DNA of 64,000 bases from Pseudopedobacter sp965218985 (GCA_965218985.1 CBDCMP010000004.1:1-64000); one strand, 5' to 3'. Shown: positions 53,109-62,446, counted from the first letter of the stretch. The notes: a model not told the origin generated them from the letters alone. A program made the numbers and translations.

Positions 53109-55697
53109 TCAGCTTCCTTCCGATACCCTTCTCAATGCCGCCGGGACTTGTAAGAGATGGTAGTTATGGCTGTATATCAAATACTTTTTCTCCCAATTTG
53201 GGTAGAATTTCTCTTTATATTTCCTTAAGCCTTTGAATTGCCCAAATGCCCTCAGATTTTCATAAGCATATTTAATGGTTTTCTGTGTGAAATTCACATC
53301 CTCCATTCCCGACATGGGAGCCAGTCCCATATTTGCAGATTTGTAACCTTGTTCCTTTAAATAAAGGAATGTTTTGGCCAAAAGCATATCCAAAACACCA
53401 TTTGGAGCATCATTTATTTTACGGATCAAATCATAAGTGGCCTCTCCGGGAGCATAATCCGGAACAAGATTCAAAAAGGCATAAACCTTCTCTTCCTGAT
53501 CTTCAATGGTGATGATGGTTTGTGTCTTTAATATAGGTTTGTCAAAAATCCCCTGAGTGAATGCCACCTCTTTTTGATTCAGTTCCTTTAACCAATTATC
53601 AGAAACCTTCTCCAATTTCTGCAACAAACCTTCTTTTATAGGTGCATCATAAACTTTAAACAGGTAACCATCGGCAGTTAATCTGCTGATGGCACTCCGC
53701 GTGGTTTTCATCTTGCCACCTTCCAGTTTAAACTCCTCTAAATTCAAAATGGCTTCCTCACCAATAGGGATTGATTTTCTTCCAGTTGATTTATATAGTG
53801 CTAAAGATTGGTGAGGAATGCGGTAATAGGTGCTGATGAAACCGTTTTGTTTACAGAATTCTTCAAACAGACCGATCATTTCCACTTTTACCTCATCATT
53901 CATCGCTACAGGATCTTCCAGGACAACGGCAAAATGCCTGGTGGCCTTAAAGCTGATGAACGCTGTCCTTGCATCATTGAAAAACAAAAATTTATCAGGA
54001 TAGATCTTAAAATAATCCAAAGCGGATGAACCATACTGGTCCAGCAGTTTTTTTGCAGTGGAGAATTCCTCTTCAGAGTTGTATGGCTTGGCGAAATAAG
54101 GTCTTAAATAGCTGTAGATGACGAAAAGAATAATGGACGCCCCAGAAACATAAATGGACTGCTCAAACCTTAGTCCGAATTTGGTTAACGGGACTAAAGC
54201 CTTATCATCAATTAAAAGAAGAAGTTTAAGTACGGCTTTAACGGCATCAATAAAATGGAAATTGATCCCAAAATGTCTTTTATCAATGAAATAGAAACCC
54301 AGCACCCCATAAGTCAGTAATGCTAATGCAGCGTATAGCATGATCTCATAATTAAAATAGGCCAATTTTGGGTGAGGTTTCAGCTTATACGAATTTCGGG
54401 TGTAAACCAATGAGGTTGCCGCCACAAAAGCAAGAATGGCTTCTTCATAATCCACAGCTTTGATCAGATGTCCTATCACCGAGAAAATAGTCAGAGCTAA
54501 TGCCATATACCATGCTCTTTTAGAGCCCTGAAGCAGGAATATACTGATGATGACCAAGATGAGCCCAAAAACCAGAACCAAAGAATTGCCGGTGCTGATA
54601 AGTTCGTCAGGAAGTAAATTCTTAACTAATCTTAAACGGGCTGGGATTGCCGGAGTGATGGCAGAGATGATGTTGACAATACCTAACACCAAAATGATGC
54701 AGGCAGGCAAAATTCTTAAAATGAGACTATCCTTTTTTGTAAGGAAGCTTAATAGCCCTGCCACCAAGGGCAACCAAAATTCAAAAAAACGAAACAATAA
54801 AGTGATTGTTGCAGCTGCAATCACTGGAAAACCGAACTGTTGCAAGACCACCGTTAAAGAAACTTCTATGGCTCCCAATCCTCTTAAAAAAGGAGAGGCG
54901 ATGAGCAGGATCACCATCACGATATAGCCAATGATAGCTGCGGGCAAATTTGCATGAAATCCCAGAGCAAGCATACAGATGTACAGGTGTGCAATGCCGA
55001 TGAACTCAATTCCAATGGATACAAACAAGGTGTTCCAAAAATGATTTTTGTTGATTTTCTGATCCACCATATCATCTAAAATAGTGGATAAGGAAGGTTT
55101 GAATTTAGTAAGCCATATATATGCTTTGCCTTTTACAGAGACAGAATAGATCAGAAAAATAAAAAAAAGTGTTAATAAAATGAGAAATAGGAAGCCCAAT
55201 AGCTCTGCTGTTCCTAATTTTGTGAACAATAAAGCCACACCTAAAACCGGGATGGCCACCAAAACCACACTCAATATTCCGCAAAAACCGAAAACTGTGG
55301 ATGCCAGGTGTGTTTGAGATTTGGTGATTCCTTTTGCTTCTATTTCTTTGGTAAAGAAAGCCAATGATGAAAATCCGCCTGCAGGTAAAAAGATGCTGAC
55401 TAAATTTCTTTTAAGGAAAAGGTTCACCGATAAACCTAAAGGAATTTTTTTGTTTAGCGTTTTAAAGCTATAGATATACATCAAGCCCTGAGCAAGAATA
55501 TAAACAGCAGTTAAAATCACGCCGGTGAAAATATATAAAGGCTGGCTTTCACTTAGCTGGCTTTTTATCTTGATGACTTCTATATGCTCTTGCCGGATGA
55601 AGAAAATCGCCATTCCGAGCATGAAAGTGGCCAAAAACAATTGCCAAAAAAGCTTATTGTAAATTATTTTAGAGAGGTAGGCTCCGGCTTTATCCAT
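53109..55697 (-). CDS. MprF-like phosphatidylglycerol lysyltransferase/flippase
   Basis: 862 aa. The N-terminal half has many membrane spans (flippase domain UPF0104-like, RNLVSIFLPAGGFSSLAFF). The C-terminal DUF2156 domain (about 530-850) transfers an aminoacyl group from tRNA to phosphatidylglycerol: FLFFNDARTAFISFK, RSAISRLTADGYLF, ANMGLAPMSGM and FKGLRKYKEKFYPNWEKKYL are typical. Aminoacylation reduces envelope negative charge and protects against cationic peptides. It converges with the two AcvB/VirJ genes, whose product may reverse the modification. Confidence 0.88.
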   Translation of the reverse strand: MDKAGAYLSKIIYNKLFWQLFLATFMLGMAIFFIRQEHIEVIKIKSQLSESQPLYIFTGVILTAVYILAQGLMYIYSFKTLNKKIPLGLSVNLFLKRNLVSIFLPAGGFSSLAFFTKEIEAKGITKSQTHLASTVFGFCGILSVVLVAIPVLGVALLFTKLGTAELLGFLFLILLTLFFIFLIYSVSVKGKAYIWLTKFKPSLSTILDDMVDQKINKNHFWNTLFVSIGIEFIGIAHLYICMLALGFHANLPAAIIGYIVMVILLIASPFLRGLGAIEVSLTVVLQQFGFPVIAAATITLLFRFFEFWLPLVAGLLSFLTKKDSLILRILPACIILVLGIVNIISAITPAIPARLRLVKNLLPDELISTGNSLVLVFGLILVIISIFLLQGSKRAWYMALALTIFSVIGHLIKAVDYEEAILAFVAATSLVYTRNSYKLKPHPKLAYFNYEIMLYAALALLTYGVLGFYFIDKRHFGINFHFIDAVKAVLKLLLLIDDKALVPLTKFGLRFEQSIYVSGASIILFVIYSYLRPYFAKPYNSEEEFSTAKKLLDQYGSSALDYFKIYPDKFLFFNDARTAFISFKATRHFAVVLEDPVAMNDEVKVEMIGLFEEFCKQNGFISTYYRIPHQSLALYKSTGRKSIPIGEEAILNLEEFKLEGGKMKTTRSAISRLTADGYLFKVYDAPIKEGLLQKLEKVSDNWLKELNQKEVAFTQGIFDKPILKTQTIITIEDQEEKVYAFLNLVPDYAPGEATYDLIRKINDAPNGVLDMLLAKTFLYLKEQGYKSANMGLAPMSGMEDVNFTQKTIKYAYENLRAFGQFKGLRKYKEKFYPNWEKKYLIYSHNYHLLQVPAALRRVSEGS

Positions 55698-55899
55698 AGT
55701 GCAATTTTACGAAATTTATAAATGGAATTGCTTTTAACCTCATCATCTCCAAAATAACATCATGATTGTGACATGGTTTTATAAAACAAAAAATCAGAAA
55801 CCACGTTCTTTTCGCGAATCAGCAATACATGATCATTCATTTTATTGTTTCAAACAATCACAAAAAATATTACCTTCATCGATTAATTTAATTTTAAAT

Positions 55900-57525
55900 A
55901 TGTTTTCATCAGGAATTAGAAACTTCATTCTACTTGTTATTTTGAGTTTTGGACCCATTTTATCTTCGGCACAAACCTCCTCAACATTAAAGCCCAATTG
56001 GCAAAATCTGGATTTAACCAGCGATTCGACTTTTGGCATCAGCACTGAAAAAGCTTATCAGGAATTATTAAAAGGCAAAAAGGCAACTCCGGTAATTGTT
56101 GCAGTGATAGATGGCGGTGTGGATATCAACCATGAGGATTTAAAAGACGTGATCTATACCAATCCGGGAGAGAAGAAGAAAATAAATCAAAAAGATGATG
56201 ACAAAAACGGATATGTTGATGATATCCATGGCTGGGATTTTTTAGGGGGCCCTAATGGTAATGTGCAATATGAGAATCTGGAGTTGGTAAGGTTGATCAG
56301 GGCTGAGCAAAGTGAGTTTGAAGGGAAAGATCCTGCTGACATCCCTGCTGACAGAAAAGAAGCTTATGAAAAATATTTGGATATGAAAGCTGATTTGCAA
56401 GATCAATTGGCGGATGCGCAGCAAAACCTGAATGGCATTGCCGGATTTAAAAAAATACTGGAGGATGTGGTTTCGAAAATAGGGGTAGACAACCCTACAG
56501 TGCCCGATTTTGAAGCATTCAAGCCTGAAGGTCCGGCGGAGACTCAGATCAAAAAGGTGATGCTGAATGTTTTGAAGGAAGGGCTGGATTTCAAACAGGT
56601 AAAAAAAGATCAAATTGATGCGGCTTATGACCATTACAATGAACAGGTAAAGTATAATTTAAATATCGATTATAACCCGCGTTCCATAGTTGGTGATGAT
56701 GTGACGAATGATAAGGAGAGAATCTACGGAAATAACGATGTGATTGGGCCTGATGCCTTTCATGGTACTCATGTCGCTGGTATAATAGGTGCAGAGCGGG
56801 ATAATGATTTAGGAGTGAAAGGAGTGGCAGATCATGTTTGGATCATGTCTGTAAGAACGGTTCCTAGCGGGGACGAAAGAGATAAAGATGTGGCCAATGC
56901 GATAAGGTATGCTGCAGATAACGGGGCGAAAGTGATCAATATGAGCTTTGGCAAAGGTTATTCTCAGGATAAAAAGGTGGTGGATGAGGCTGTGAAATAT
57001 GCCATCTCCAAAGATGTATTACTGGTTCATGCGGCCGGTAATGATAATAAGAATTTGGAGCTGGAGGATAATTTCCCCAACAGAAAATATGAGGATAAAA
57101 GTGGTTTGGCATCAGCGTGGATAGAAGTTGGCGCTTCTGGTCCGGTGAATGATGAATCATTGAAAGCATCTTTCTCTAATTATGGTAAAACTGCAGTTGA
57201 TGTATTCGCTCCTGGTGTGAACATTAATTCAACCACTCCAAATTCCACTTACCAATTAGAGAACGGTACCAGTATGGCCTCGCCTGTAGTGGCTGGTTTA
57301 GCTGCGCTTATCCGCTCTTATTATCCAAAATTTACAGCTTTGCAAGTGAAAGACATCATCATGAAATCTGTAGTTAAAGTGAATCATCCCGTAAATGTGA
57401 TGGTGGATAAACAGCCAGAGCGCATTCCATTCAGTCAGCTGTGCATGACCGGAGGTATTGTAAATACCTATAATGCATTAAAATTTGCAGAGACCATGTC
57501 TAAAAGTTTGTCAGCCGTGAACTGA
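55900..57525 (+). CDS. Secreted S8-family (subtilisin-like) serine peptidase
   Basis: 541 aa from the ATG at 55900, where a signal peptide begins (FILLVILSFGPILSSAQ); the longer frame from 55762 has no signal. Catalytic triad: Asp in VIVAVIDGGVDINHEDL, His in FHGTHVAGII and Ser in NGTSMASPVVAGLAAL. About 180 residues lie between Asp and His, larger than in subtilisin. Likely a cell-envelope or secreted protease. A REP hairpin follows its stop. Confidence 0.9.
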   Translation: MFSSGIRNFILLVILSFGPILSSAQTSSTLKPNWQNLDLTSDSTFGISTEKAYQELLKGKKATPVIVAVIDGGVDINHEDLKDVIYTNPGEKKKINQKDDDKNGYVDDIHGWDFLGGPNGNVQYENLELVRLIRAEQSEFEGKDPADIPADRKEAYEKYLDMKADLQDQLADAQQNLNGIAGFKKILEDVVSKIGVDNPTVPDFEAFKPEGPAETQIKKVMLNVLKEGLDFKQVKKDQIDAAYDHYNEQVKYNLNIDYNPRSIVGDDVTNDKERIYGNNDVIGPDAFHGTHVAGIIGAERDNDLGVKGVADHVWIMSVRTVPSGDERDKDVANAIRYAADNGAKVINMSFGKGYSQDKKVVDEAVKYAISKDVLLVHAAGNDNKNLELEDNFPNRKYEDKSGLASAWIEVGASGPVNDESLKASFSNYGKTAVDVFAPGVNINSTTPNSTYQLENGTSMASPVVAGLAALIRSYYPKFTALQVKDIIMKSVVKVNHPVNVMVDKQPERIPFSQLCMTGGIVNTYNALKFAETMSKSLSAVN

Positions 57526-57540
57526 ATTTCAAGTCCAAGC

Positions 57541-57571
57541 AGCAAGGGGTCTCTCGAAGAGGACCCTGCTT
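57541..57571. repeat. REP hairpin between the S8 peptidase and RAYT 2
   Basis: AGCAAGGGGTCTCTCGAAGAGGACCCTGCTT. The stem is the inverted form of the GTCCTCTGCGAGAGAC core used in units of the array at 58176-58835 (about 600 bases away, on the other side of RAYT 2). Confidence 0.7.
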
Positions 57572-57584
57572 TACTATGAACCTT

Positions 57585-58154
57585 TCATCCGTCCAAATCT
57601 TTATAATGGCAAATATCAATAAATGGATGTGCAAGATGATGCTCATAAAAACCTGCACTACTATGTGGATACTCAAAGAATGTGGATGCCAAATTCCACT
57701 TTCCAGAAACAGGATTGTAATGGATGTAGTCTAATTTCTGATGGAGGAATTTATCAGTAAACAAAGGTTTGGCATCAAACGAAGGCTCAAAAACTTTATG
57801 CAGCTGTCCCTTACTTCGCTCTTTCAATGAACAGTCCTGCTGAAGTTTAAAAAGAATGGAACTGTTCTCTGATACTTTAAGGCGTTTGATGATTTCATAG
57901 GCGATGAATCTTTTGCCATTGGAAACCATTTTGTTCAGGTCTGTATTTTCAGGGAGGTGCAATAGGAGATGGACATGATTTGGCATGATAACAAATGCAA
58001 CAATTCTGACATATAGCTTTTCTTTTATCAGATTTAGCCAGTCATAAATCAAATCATAGGAATTTGTGATTTCAAATAACGGAATCCATTGATGACAAGT
58101 GAAGGTGATGAACCAGGTTCTTTCAGAAGTGTGGTGCACTGTTTTAATCGCCAT
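57585..58154 (-). CDS. REP-associated tyrosine transposase (RAYT 2)
   Basis: 189 aa from the ATG at 58154 (MAIKTVHHTSERTWF). The frame can be extended into the repeat array because the 96-bp unit is a multiple of three, but that extension (RIPHFPSSIFRPS) is not protein-like. HUH motif MPNHVHLLLH and a likely catalytic Tyr in KLDYIHYNPVSGKWN fit the Y1 family. REP hairpins lie on both sides of the gene, as expected if the enzyme acts on them. Confidence 0.82.
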   Translation of the reverse strand: MAIKTVHHTSERTWFITFTCHQWIPLFEITNSYDLIYDWLNLIKEKLYVRIVAFVIMPNHVHLLLHLPENTDLNKMVSNGKRFIAYEIIKRLKVSENSSILFKLQQDCSLKERSKGQLHKVFEPSFDAKPLFTDKFLHQKLDYIHYNPVSGKWNLASTFFEYPHSSAGFYEHHLAHPFIDICHYKDLDG

Positions 58155-58175
58155 GATTAAATATACAAAGAATAT

Positions 58176-58835
58176 CGATGATGGAAAGTGTGGAATTCTG
58201 ACAGGATTCTGCAACGCAGAGGATTTAACAACGCAGGGTCTCGCGAAGCGGACCCTGCTTGGACGAAATATCGATGATGGAAAGTGTGGAATTCTGACAG
58301 GATTCTGCAACGCAGAGGATTTAACAACGCAAGGTCCGCTTCGCGAGACCCTGCTTGGACGAAATATCGATGATGGAAAGTGTGGAATTCTGACAGGATT
58401 CTGCAACGCAGAGGATTTAACAACGCAAGGTCCGCTTCGCGAGACCCTGCTTGGACGAAATATCGATGATGGAAAGTGTGGAATTCTGACAGGATTCTGC
58501 AACGCAGAGGATCAACGCAGGGTCCTCTGCGAGAGACCCTGCTTGGACGAAATATCGACGATGGAAAGTGTGGAATTCTGACAGGATTCTGCAACGCAGA
58601 GGATTTAACAACGCAAGGTCCGCTTCGCGAGACCCTGCTTGGACGAAATATCGATGATGGAAAGTGTGGAATTCTGACAGGATTCTGCAACGCAGAGGAT
58701 CAACGCAGGGTCCTCTGCGAGAGACCCTGCTTGGACGAAATATCGACGATGGAAAGTGTGGAATTCTAACAGGATTCTGCAACACGGAGGATCAACGCAG
58801 GGTCCTCTGCGAGAGACCCTGCTTGGACGAAAAAA
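58176..58835. repeat. Seven-unit REP array next to RAYT 2 (92/96-bp units)
   Basis: Units begin CGATGATGG or CGACGATGG at 58176, 58272, 58368, 58464, 58556, 58652 and 58744 (lengths 96, 96, 96, 92, 96, 92, 92). Each has a conserved half (AGTGTGGAATTCTGACAGGA) and a hairpin GCAGGGTC..GACCCTGC. Three core types occur: unit 1 (TCTCGCGAAGCGGA), its exact inverse in units 2, 3 and 5, and CCTCTGCGAGAG in units 4, 6 and 7. No unique spacers, so not CRISPR. Frames inside it are not genes. Confidence 0.9.
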
Positions 58836-58845
58836 ACCATATTGA

Positions 58846-59508
58846 TCACTTTTCTGAAGGATTTTTCTTCTTCGCCTGTAGTTTCTCCATGATCTTCAGC
58901 TTTCTTTCTTCACGCGTTTTCTCCTGTTTGGCAGTGAGGAACCAAAGCACATATTCCTTTTTATTGGTAAAACTTAATGAGTCAAAAAAGTTGAGGGTTT
59001 CAGGTTTTGCTTTTAAAACTCCAAAAAGATCTTCTGGCAGCTTCACCAGCCTTTGTTCCTGATCAATATATGCTCCAAATTCAGATTTGGTGATTTCGGT
59101 ATTGCTTGCCGGCGATTTTTTAACCTGGTATTCAGGCTTGATTTGTAAAGCCGTACATTGCTCGTTCACAGATATGGCAGCCACAGGTCTCAGCCCAAAT
59201 GGTTTCAACTCACTCCAATGGTGCATCATGCCTAAATCGGTGGGAATTCCCGATGGTTTTTTAGGATAGGTGATCCATAAAAGCGTATCAGGGTTTAAAA
59301 AGTGTTTTAAATTTTTTAATGCGGTAGCTAGCTGTTCTCCATGCGTCACAAAAAGCTGGAAGGCATCGGCTTCAACTTTTTCATCAAAGATGAGCTTAAT
59401 ATCTGAAGGAACGGGCTCCAGAGCGCTGAGGTAATTTTCAGGAGCGTGGAGAATGCAGACTTTGTATCCTGATGTTATCTTCAGCTTTTTTAAAAGTGGA
59501 TTATCCAT
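58846..59508 (-). CDS. YdeI/OmpD-associated and DUF3052-like protein
   Basis: 220 aa from the ATG at 59508 (MDNPLLKKLKI); the frame further upstream is antisense to trmH and not protein-like. Residues 1-130 look like the DUF3052 fold (PENYLSALEPVPSDIKLIFDE, WITYPKKPSGIPTDL), and residues 140-220 like the YdeI C-terminal region (DQEQRLVKLPEDL ... KKEYVLWFLTAKQEKTREERK). The start overlaps the trmH stop by eight bases, so the two are coupled. Exact role unknown. Confidence 0.7.
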   Translation of the reverse strand: MDNPLLKKLKITSGYKVCILHAPENYLSALEPVPSDIKLIFDEKVEADAFQLFVTHGEQLATALKNLKHFLNPDTLLWITYPKKPSGIPTDLGMMHHWSELKPFGLRPVAAISVNEQCTALQIKPEYQVKKSPASNTEITKSEFGAYIDQEQRLVKLPEDLFGVLKAKPETLNFFDSLSFTNKKEYVLWFLTAKQEKTREERKLKIMEKLQAKKKNPSEK

Positions 59509-60043
59509 TCTCGAATTTATTGATTTTACTGAAGAAATCCCAAAGAACAATACCGGTGCTGATGACGATATTGAAGGAATGCTTGGTGCCAAATTGTGGA
59601 ATCTCCAGGCATACATCCATCTTTGTCATCACTTCCTCGCTCACACCGTTCACTTCGTTCCCAAAAAAGAAAGCATATTTTTTTCCTTTTTCAGGATTAA
59701 AATCAAGCAGGCTCACACTATGCTCCGCCTGTTCTATAGCTATAATCTGATAGTTTTTTTCTTTTAAATCAGCAATGGCATCTGCTACGCTTTCGAAATA
59801 ACTCCAACTGATGGACTGCGTGGCACCCAAAGCAGTTTTTTCTATCTCCCGGTGCGGAGGTTGGGCCGTGATGCCGCAAAGATAGATCGCGTCCACAGCA
59901 AAACCATCAGCCGTTCTGAAAGCCGAGCCCACATTATGCAGGCTTCTTACATTATCCAGCACCACTACCACCGGCAATTTCTCTTTGGTTTTAAATTCCT
60001 CCACGCTCACGCGGTTCAATTCATCCAGCTTCAGCTTTCTCAT
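59501..60043 (-). CDS. TrmH/SpoU-family RNA methyltransferase
   Basis: 180 aa. SPOUT knot enzyme: VVVLDNVRSLHNVGSAFRTADGF is motif 1 with the catalytic Arg and Asn, AFFFGNEVNGVSEEV motif 2, and EIPQFGTKHSFNIVIS motif 3. It transfers a methyl group from S-adenosylmethionine to ribose 2'-OH in tRNA or rRNA. It has its own near-leaderless promoter. Confidence 0.9.
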   Translation of the reverse strand: MRKLKLDELNRVSVEEFKTKEKLPVVVVLDNVRSLHNVGSAFRTADGFAVDAIYLCGITAQPPHREIEKTALGATQSISWSYFESVADAIADLKEKNYQIIAIEQAEHSVSLLDFNPEKGKKYAFFFGNEVNGVSEEVMTKMDVCLEIPQFGTKHSFNIVISTGIVLWDFFSKINKFENG

Positions 60044-60047
60044 GCTT

Positions 60048-60055
60048 CAAATATA
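60048..60055 (-). promoter_or_regulatory. TAnnTTTG box four bases before trmH-like start
   Basis: On the minus strand TATATTTG is followed by AAGC and the ATG. A perfect match to the -7 consensus, but too close to leave a ribosome-binding leader. Confidence 0.4.
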
Positions 60056-60115
60056 AGACTGCTTTTTAACATTGAAATGCCAGACCCTATCAAATAATTT
60101 CAGGATATTTGCAGC

Positions 60116-61432
60116 ATGGCAGGGATAAAGGAGCAAGCATTAAAAAGATTAAACATCACCACGTTGAATGAAATGCAACTTGCTGTAGATACAGCTATTC
60201 AATCAGGAAAAGACGTGATGGTGCTTTCGCCCACAGGTTCAGGAAAAACCCTGGCTTTTTTATTGCCGATTTTAGAACAACTGGATGAAGATTCCGGTAA
60301 AGTGCAGGCTTTGGTGATTGTGCCGTCCAGAGAGCTGGCTTTGCAAATCGAACAAGTTTTCCGGACACTTCAATCTGGTTTTAAGGTGACCTGCATTTAC
60401 GGAGGGCATTCCACGAAGACGGAGCAACAAAGTTTAAATGTCACTCCGGCTGTCATCATTGGTACACCTGGAAAAATCAGCTACCATATCCGGAATGAAA
60501 ACATCGACCCTTCAGAAATTAAATTCCTGGTTTTAGATGAATTTGATAAATCTCTGGAATTGGGTTTTCAGGAGGAGATGCAATTCATCATTGAAAATCA
60601 AAGGAGGGTGCAACAGAAAATCCTGACGTCAGCCACCAGGATGGAGGAGATTCCGCTTTTTGCGGATGTGAGTCATCCTGTCATCGTGGATTTTCTGGAT
60701 GATGAGCAACAGCATCCCGAATTAACCTTAAAAGTTTTGCATACACCATCAAAGGATAAATTAAAATTACTGATGCGGGTGGCAGCAGAACATCCAAAAG
60801 GACCCACGTTGATTTTTTGTAACCATCGTGAAGCAGCTGAAAGAGTGAGCGATTTGCTGTGGGATAAGGGGATGTCGAATGGGATTTATCATGGTGGAAT
60901 GGACCAACCCGACAGGGAGAAAGCCTTGGTGAAGTTCAGGAATGGAACTTTCTCTGTTTTGGTGACCACCGACTTAGCTTCCCGCGGACTGGATATTCCG
61001 GATGTGCAACAGGTGATCCATTACCAGATCCCTTTTACAGAGGAATCTTTCATACATAGAAATGGTAGGACGGCCAGGATGAAAGCAAGTGGTGAAGCTT
61101 ACCTTTTATTGGCTGATGACGAATATGCTCCGGATTATATCCGGCAGGAAGTGGAAGAGGTGACGGAGATTCCGGATTTCAAAATGTTTGAAGCCAGTGG
61201 ATGGGAGACCATCTATATTGCTGCAGGTAAGAAGGATAAGATAAACAAAGTTGACGTGGCGGGACTTTTATATAAAAAAGCAAATCTGCAAAAAGAAGAT
61301 ATCGGGTTGATAGAGGTTTTTGACCATATGTGTTACGTAGCTGTTAATAGGAAGAAGATTCAGGCTGTACTTGGACTCCTCAGGAACGAGAAGATCAAGG
61401 GCAGAAAATATAAAATTGGCAGGGACGAATAG
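60116..61432 (+). CDS. DEAD-box ATP-dependent RNA helicase
   Basis: 438 aa. Motif I SPTGSGKT, Ia VPSRELALQ, II VLDEFDKS (DEFD rather than DEAD), III SATRM, V TDLASRGLDIP and VI HRNGRTAR. The Q-motif is near the start (LNEMQLAVDTAIQ). A C-terminal extension of about 60 residues resembles the DbpA RNA-binding domain (IDKINKVDVAGLL-like segment), so a ribosome-assembly role is possible. A box GATATTTG ends four bases before the ATG. Confidence 0.92.
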   Translation: MAGIKEQALKRLNITTLNEMQLAVDTAIQSGKDVMVLSPTGSGKTLAFLLPILEQLDEDSGKVQALVIVPSRELALQIEQVFRTLQSGFKVTCIYGGHSTKTEQQSLNVTPAVIIGTPGKISYHIRNENIDPSEIKFLVLDEFDKSLELGFQEEMQFIIENQRRVQQKILTSATRMEEIPLFADVSHPVIVDFLDDEQQHPELTLKVLHTPSKDKLKLLMRVAAEHPKGPTLIFCNHREAAERVSDLLWDKGMSNGIYHGGMDQPDREKALVKFRNGTFSVLVTTDLASRGLDIPDVQQVIHYQIPFTEESFIHRNGRTARMKASGEAYLLLADDEYAPDYIRQEVEEVTEIPDFKMFEASGWETIYIAAGKKDKINKVDVAGLLYKKANLQKEDIGLIEVFDHMCYVAVNRKKIQAVLGLLRNEKIKGRKYKIGRDE

Positions 61433-61496
61433 AAAAAATTCAAATCGACGTAAGTTATCTGAATAGGAAGAGACTAAATCTGAAAACAAAATCATC

Positions 61497-61961
61497 ATGA
61501 AAAAAAACATTTTATTTTTGGCTTTCATCATGAGCTTATCCACTGCTGTTCTTGCACAGGAGAAGGTGGTGTATCAGACTAAAGAAGGGGCTGCCATTAA
61601 CGGCTATGATCCGGTATCCTATTTTACAGAGAACAAAGCGGTGAAAGGCGATGCGAAATTCACCTATGCTTATCAAGATGCCACCTGGTATTTTTCCAGC
61701 AAAGAACATTTAAAAACTTTCAAATCAAATCCGGAGAAATATGCCCCTCAATATGGTGGTTATTGTGCCTATGGTTACGCACAGGGTCATGCAGCGCCAA
61801 CAACACCCAGTGCTTTTACCGTGATTGATGGGCGATTATATTTGAACTATAATGCTCAGGTCCAACAAATGTGGGTAAAGGATACACCTGGCTTCATCAA
61901 AAAAGCAGATGAAAACTATAAAGCCGAACAAATGAAGTTGAATAACAAATCGTCAAATTAA
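61497..61961 (+). CDS. Secreted YHS-domain protein
   Basis: 154 aa with a signal peptide (LFLAFIMSLSTAVLAQ). GAAINGYDPVSYFTENKAVKGDAKF and FKSNPEKYAPQYGGYCAYGYA are the YHS hallmark, a small metal-associated domain. The tail is Lys-rich. A strong terminator follows. Confidence 0.88.
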   Translation: MKKNILFLAFIMSLSTAVLAQEKVVYQTKEGAAINGYDPVSYFTENKAVKGDAKFTYAYQDATWYFSSKEHLKTFKSNPEKYAPQYGGYCAYGYAQGHAAPTTPSAFTVIDGRLYLNYNAQVQQMWVKDTPGFIKKADENYKAEQMKLNNKSSN

Positions 61962-61978
61962 GACTTGTGAAATTTAGA

Positions 61979-62019
61979 AACGAAGAAACCCTCAAATTTT
62001 TGAGGGTTTCTTCGTTTTT
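61979..62019 (+). terminator. Strong rho-independent terminator after the YHS gene
   Basis: Eighteen-base perfect stem (AACGAAGAAACCCTCAAA with TTTGAGGGTTTCTTCGTT) and a TT loop, followed by TTTT. Confidence 0.9.
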
Positions 62020-62446
62020 AACAGGTTTATAGTAAAATAGGGATTATTTTTTTTAAATTTAAGATCACTAACTATTATCATTTAAGATTGGGGTCAGAAG
62101 AGCAGAACAATAGGTCTATTTTCAGAAGCTGATCCTAAAGTGTTCTTTTGTTTAATTACCCTATTCAAACGTTGTTATAATAAAGGTCTATGTTGAAATC
62201 ATCAACAGGAAATGTTGTCTTAGTTTTAATTTTCTACCATGGTTGTTGTTTCAAGTTTAACTGGGCCGCCTCTGTTTTTTCGAATCTGAATAAAGAGAAA
62301 AAGAAGAAAAATAATGGATTTGTGAGATCCTATTGAAAACTAAATCGGTTTTTGTATAGTATATTACATAGAGTAGATACAGGATATAGAGATTTTTGAA
62401 GAGTTTCTTCAATGAATAGACCAAGTTGCCTAAACGGGATGCTGAC
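62020..62446. other. Non-coding gap, no gene seen
   Basis: AT-rich leader before the large surface-protein gene. Two overlapping minus-strand frames (62257-62514, 62330-62587) run across its start and are not protein-like. No clear promoter was found. Confidence 0.5.

Noticed and set aside
55762..55899. N-terminal extension of the S8 peptidase
   Set aside because: A good signal peptide begins at 55900 and the upstream codons are not protein-like.
57585..58502. A 305-residue RAYT 2 protein starting in the repeat array
   Set aside because: The first 116 residues are translated repeat units; the true start is the ATG at 58154.
58176..58835. CRISPR array
   Set aside because: Whole 92/96-bp units are conserved and there are no unique spacers or cas genes.
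58099..59062. Open frames on both strands within and across the REP array (58099-58581, 58157-58690, 58417-58785, 58476-58769, 58664-59062)
   Set aside because: They are the same unit read repeatedly in several frames; the 96-bp unit is a multiple of three, so frames stay open by chance. No start context and no protein-like content.
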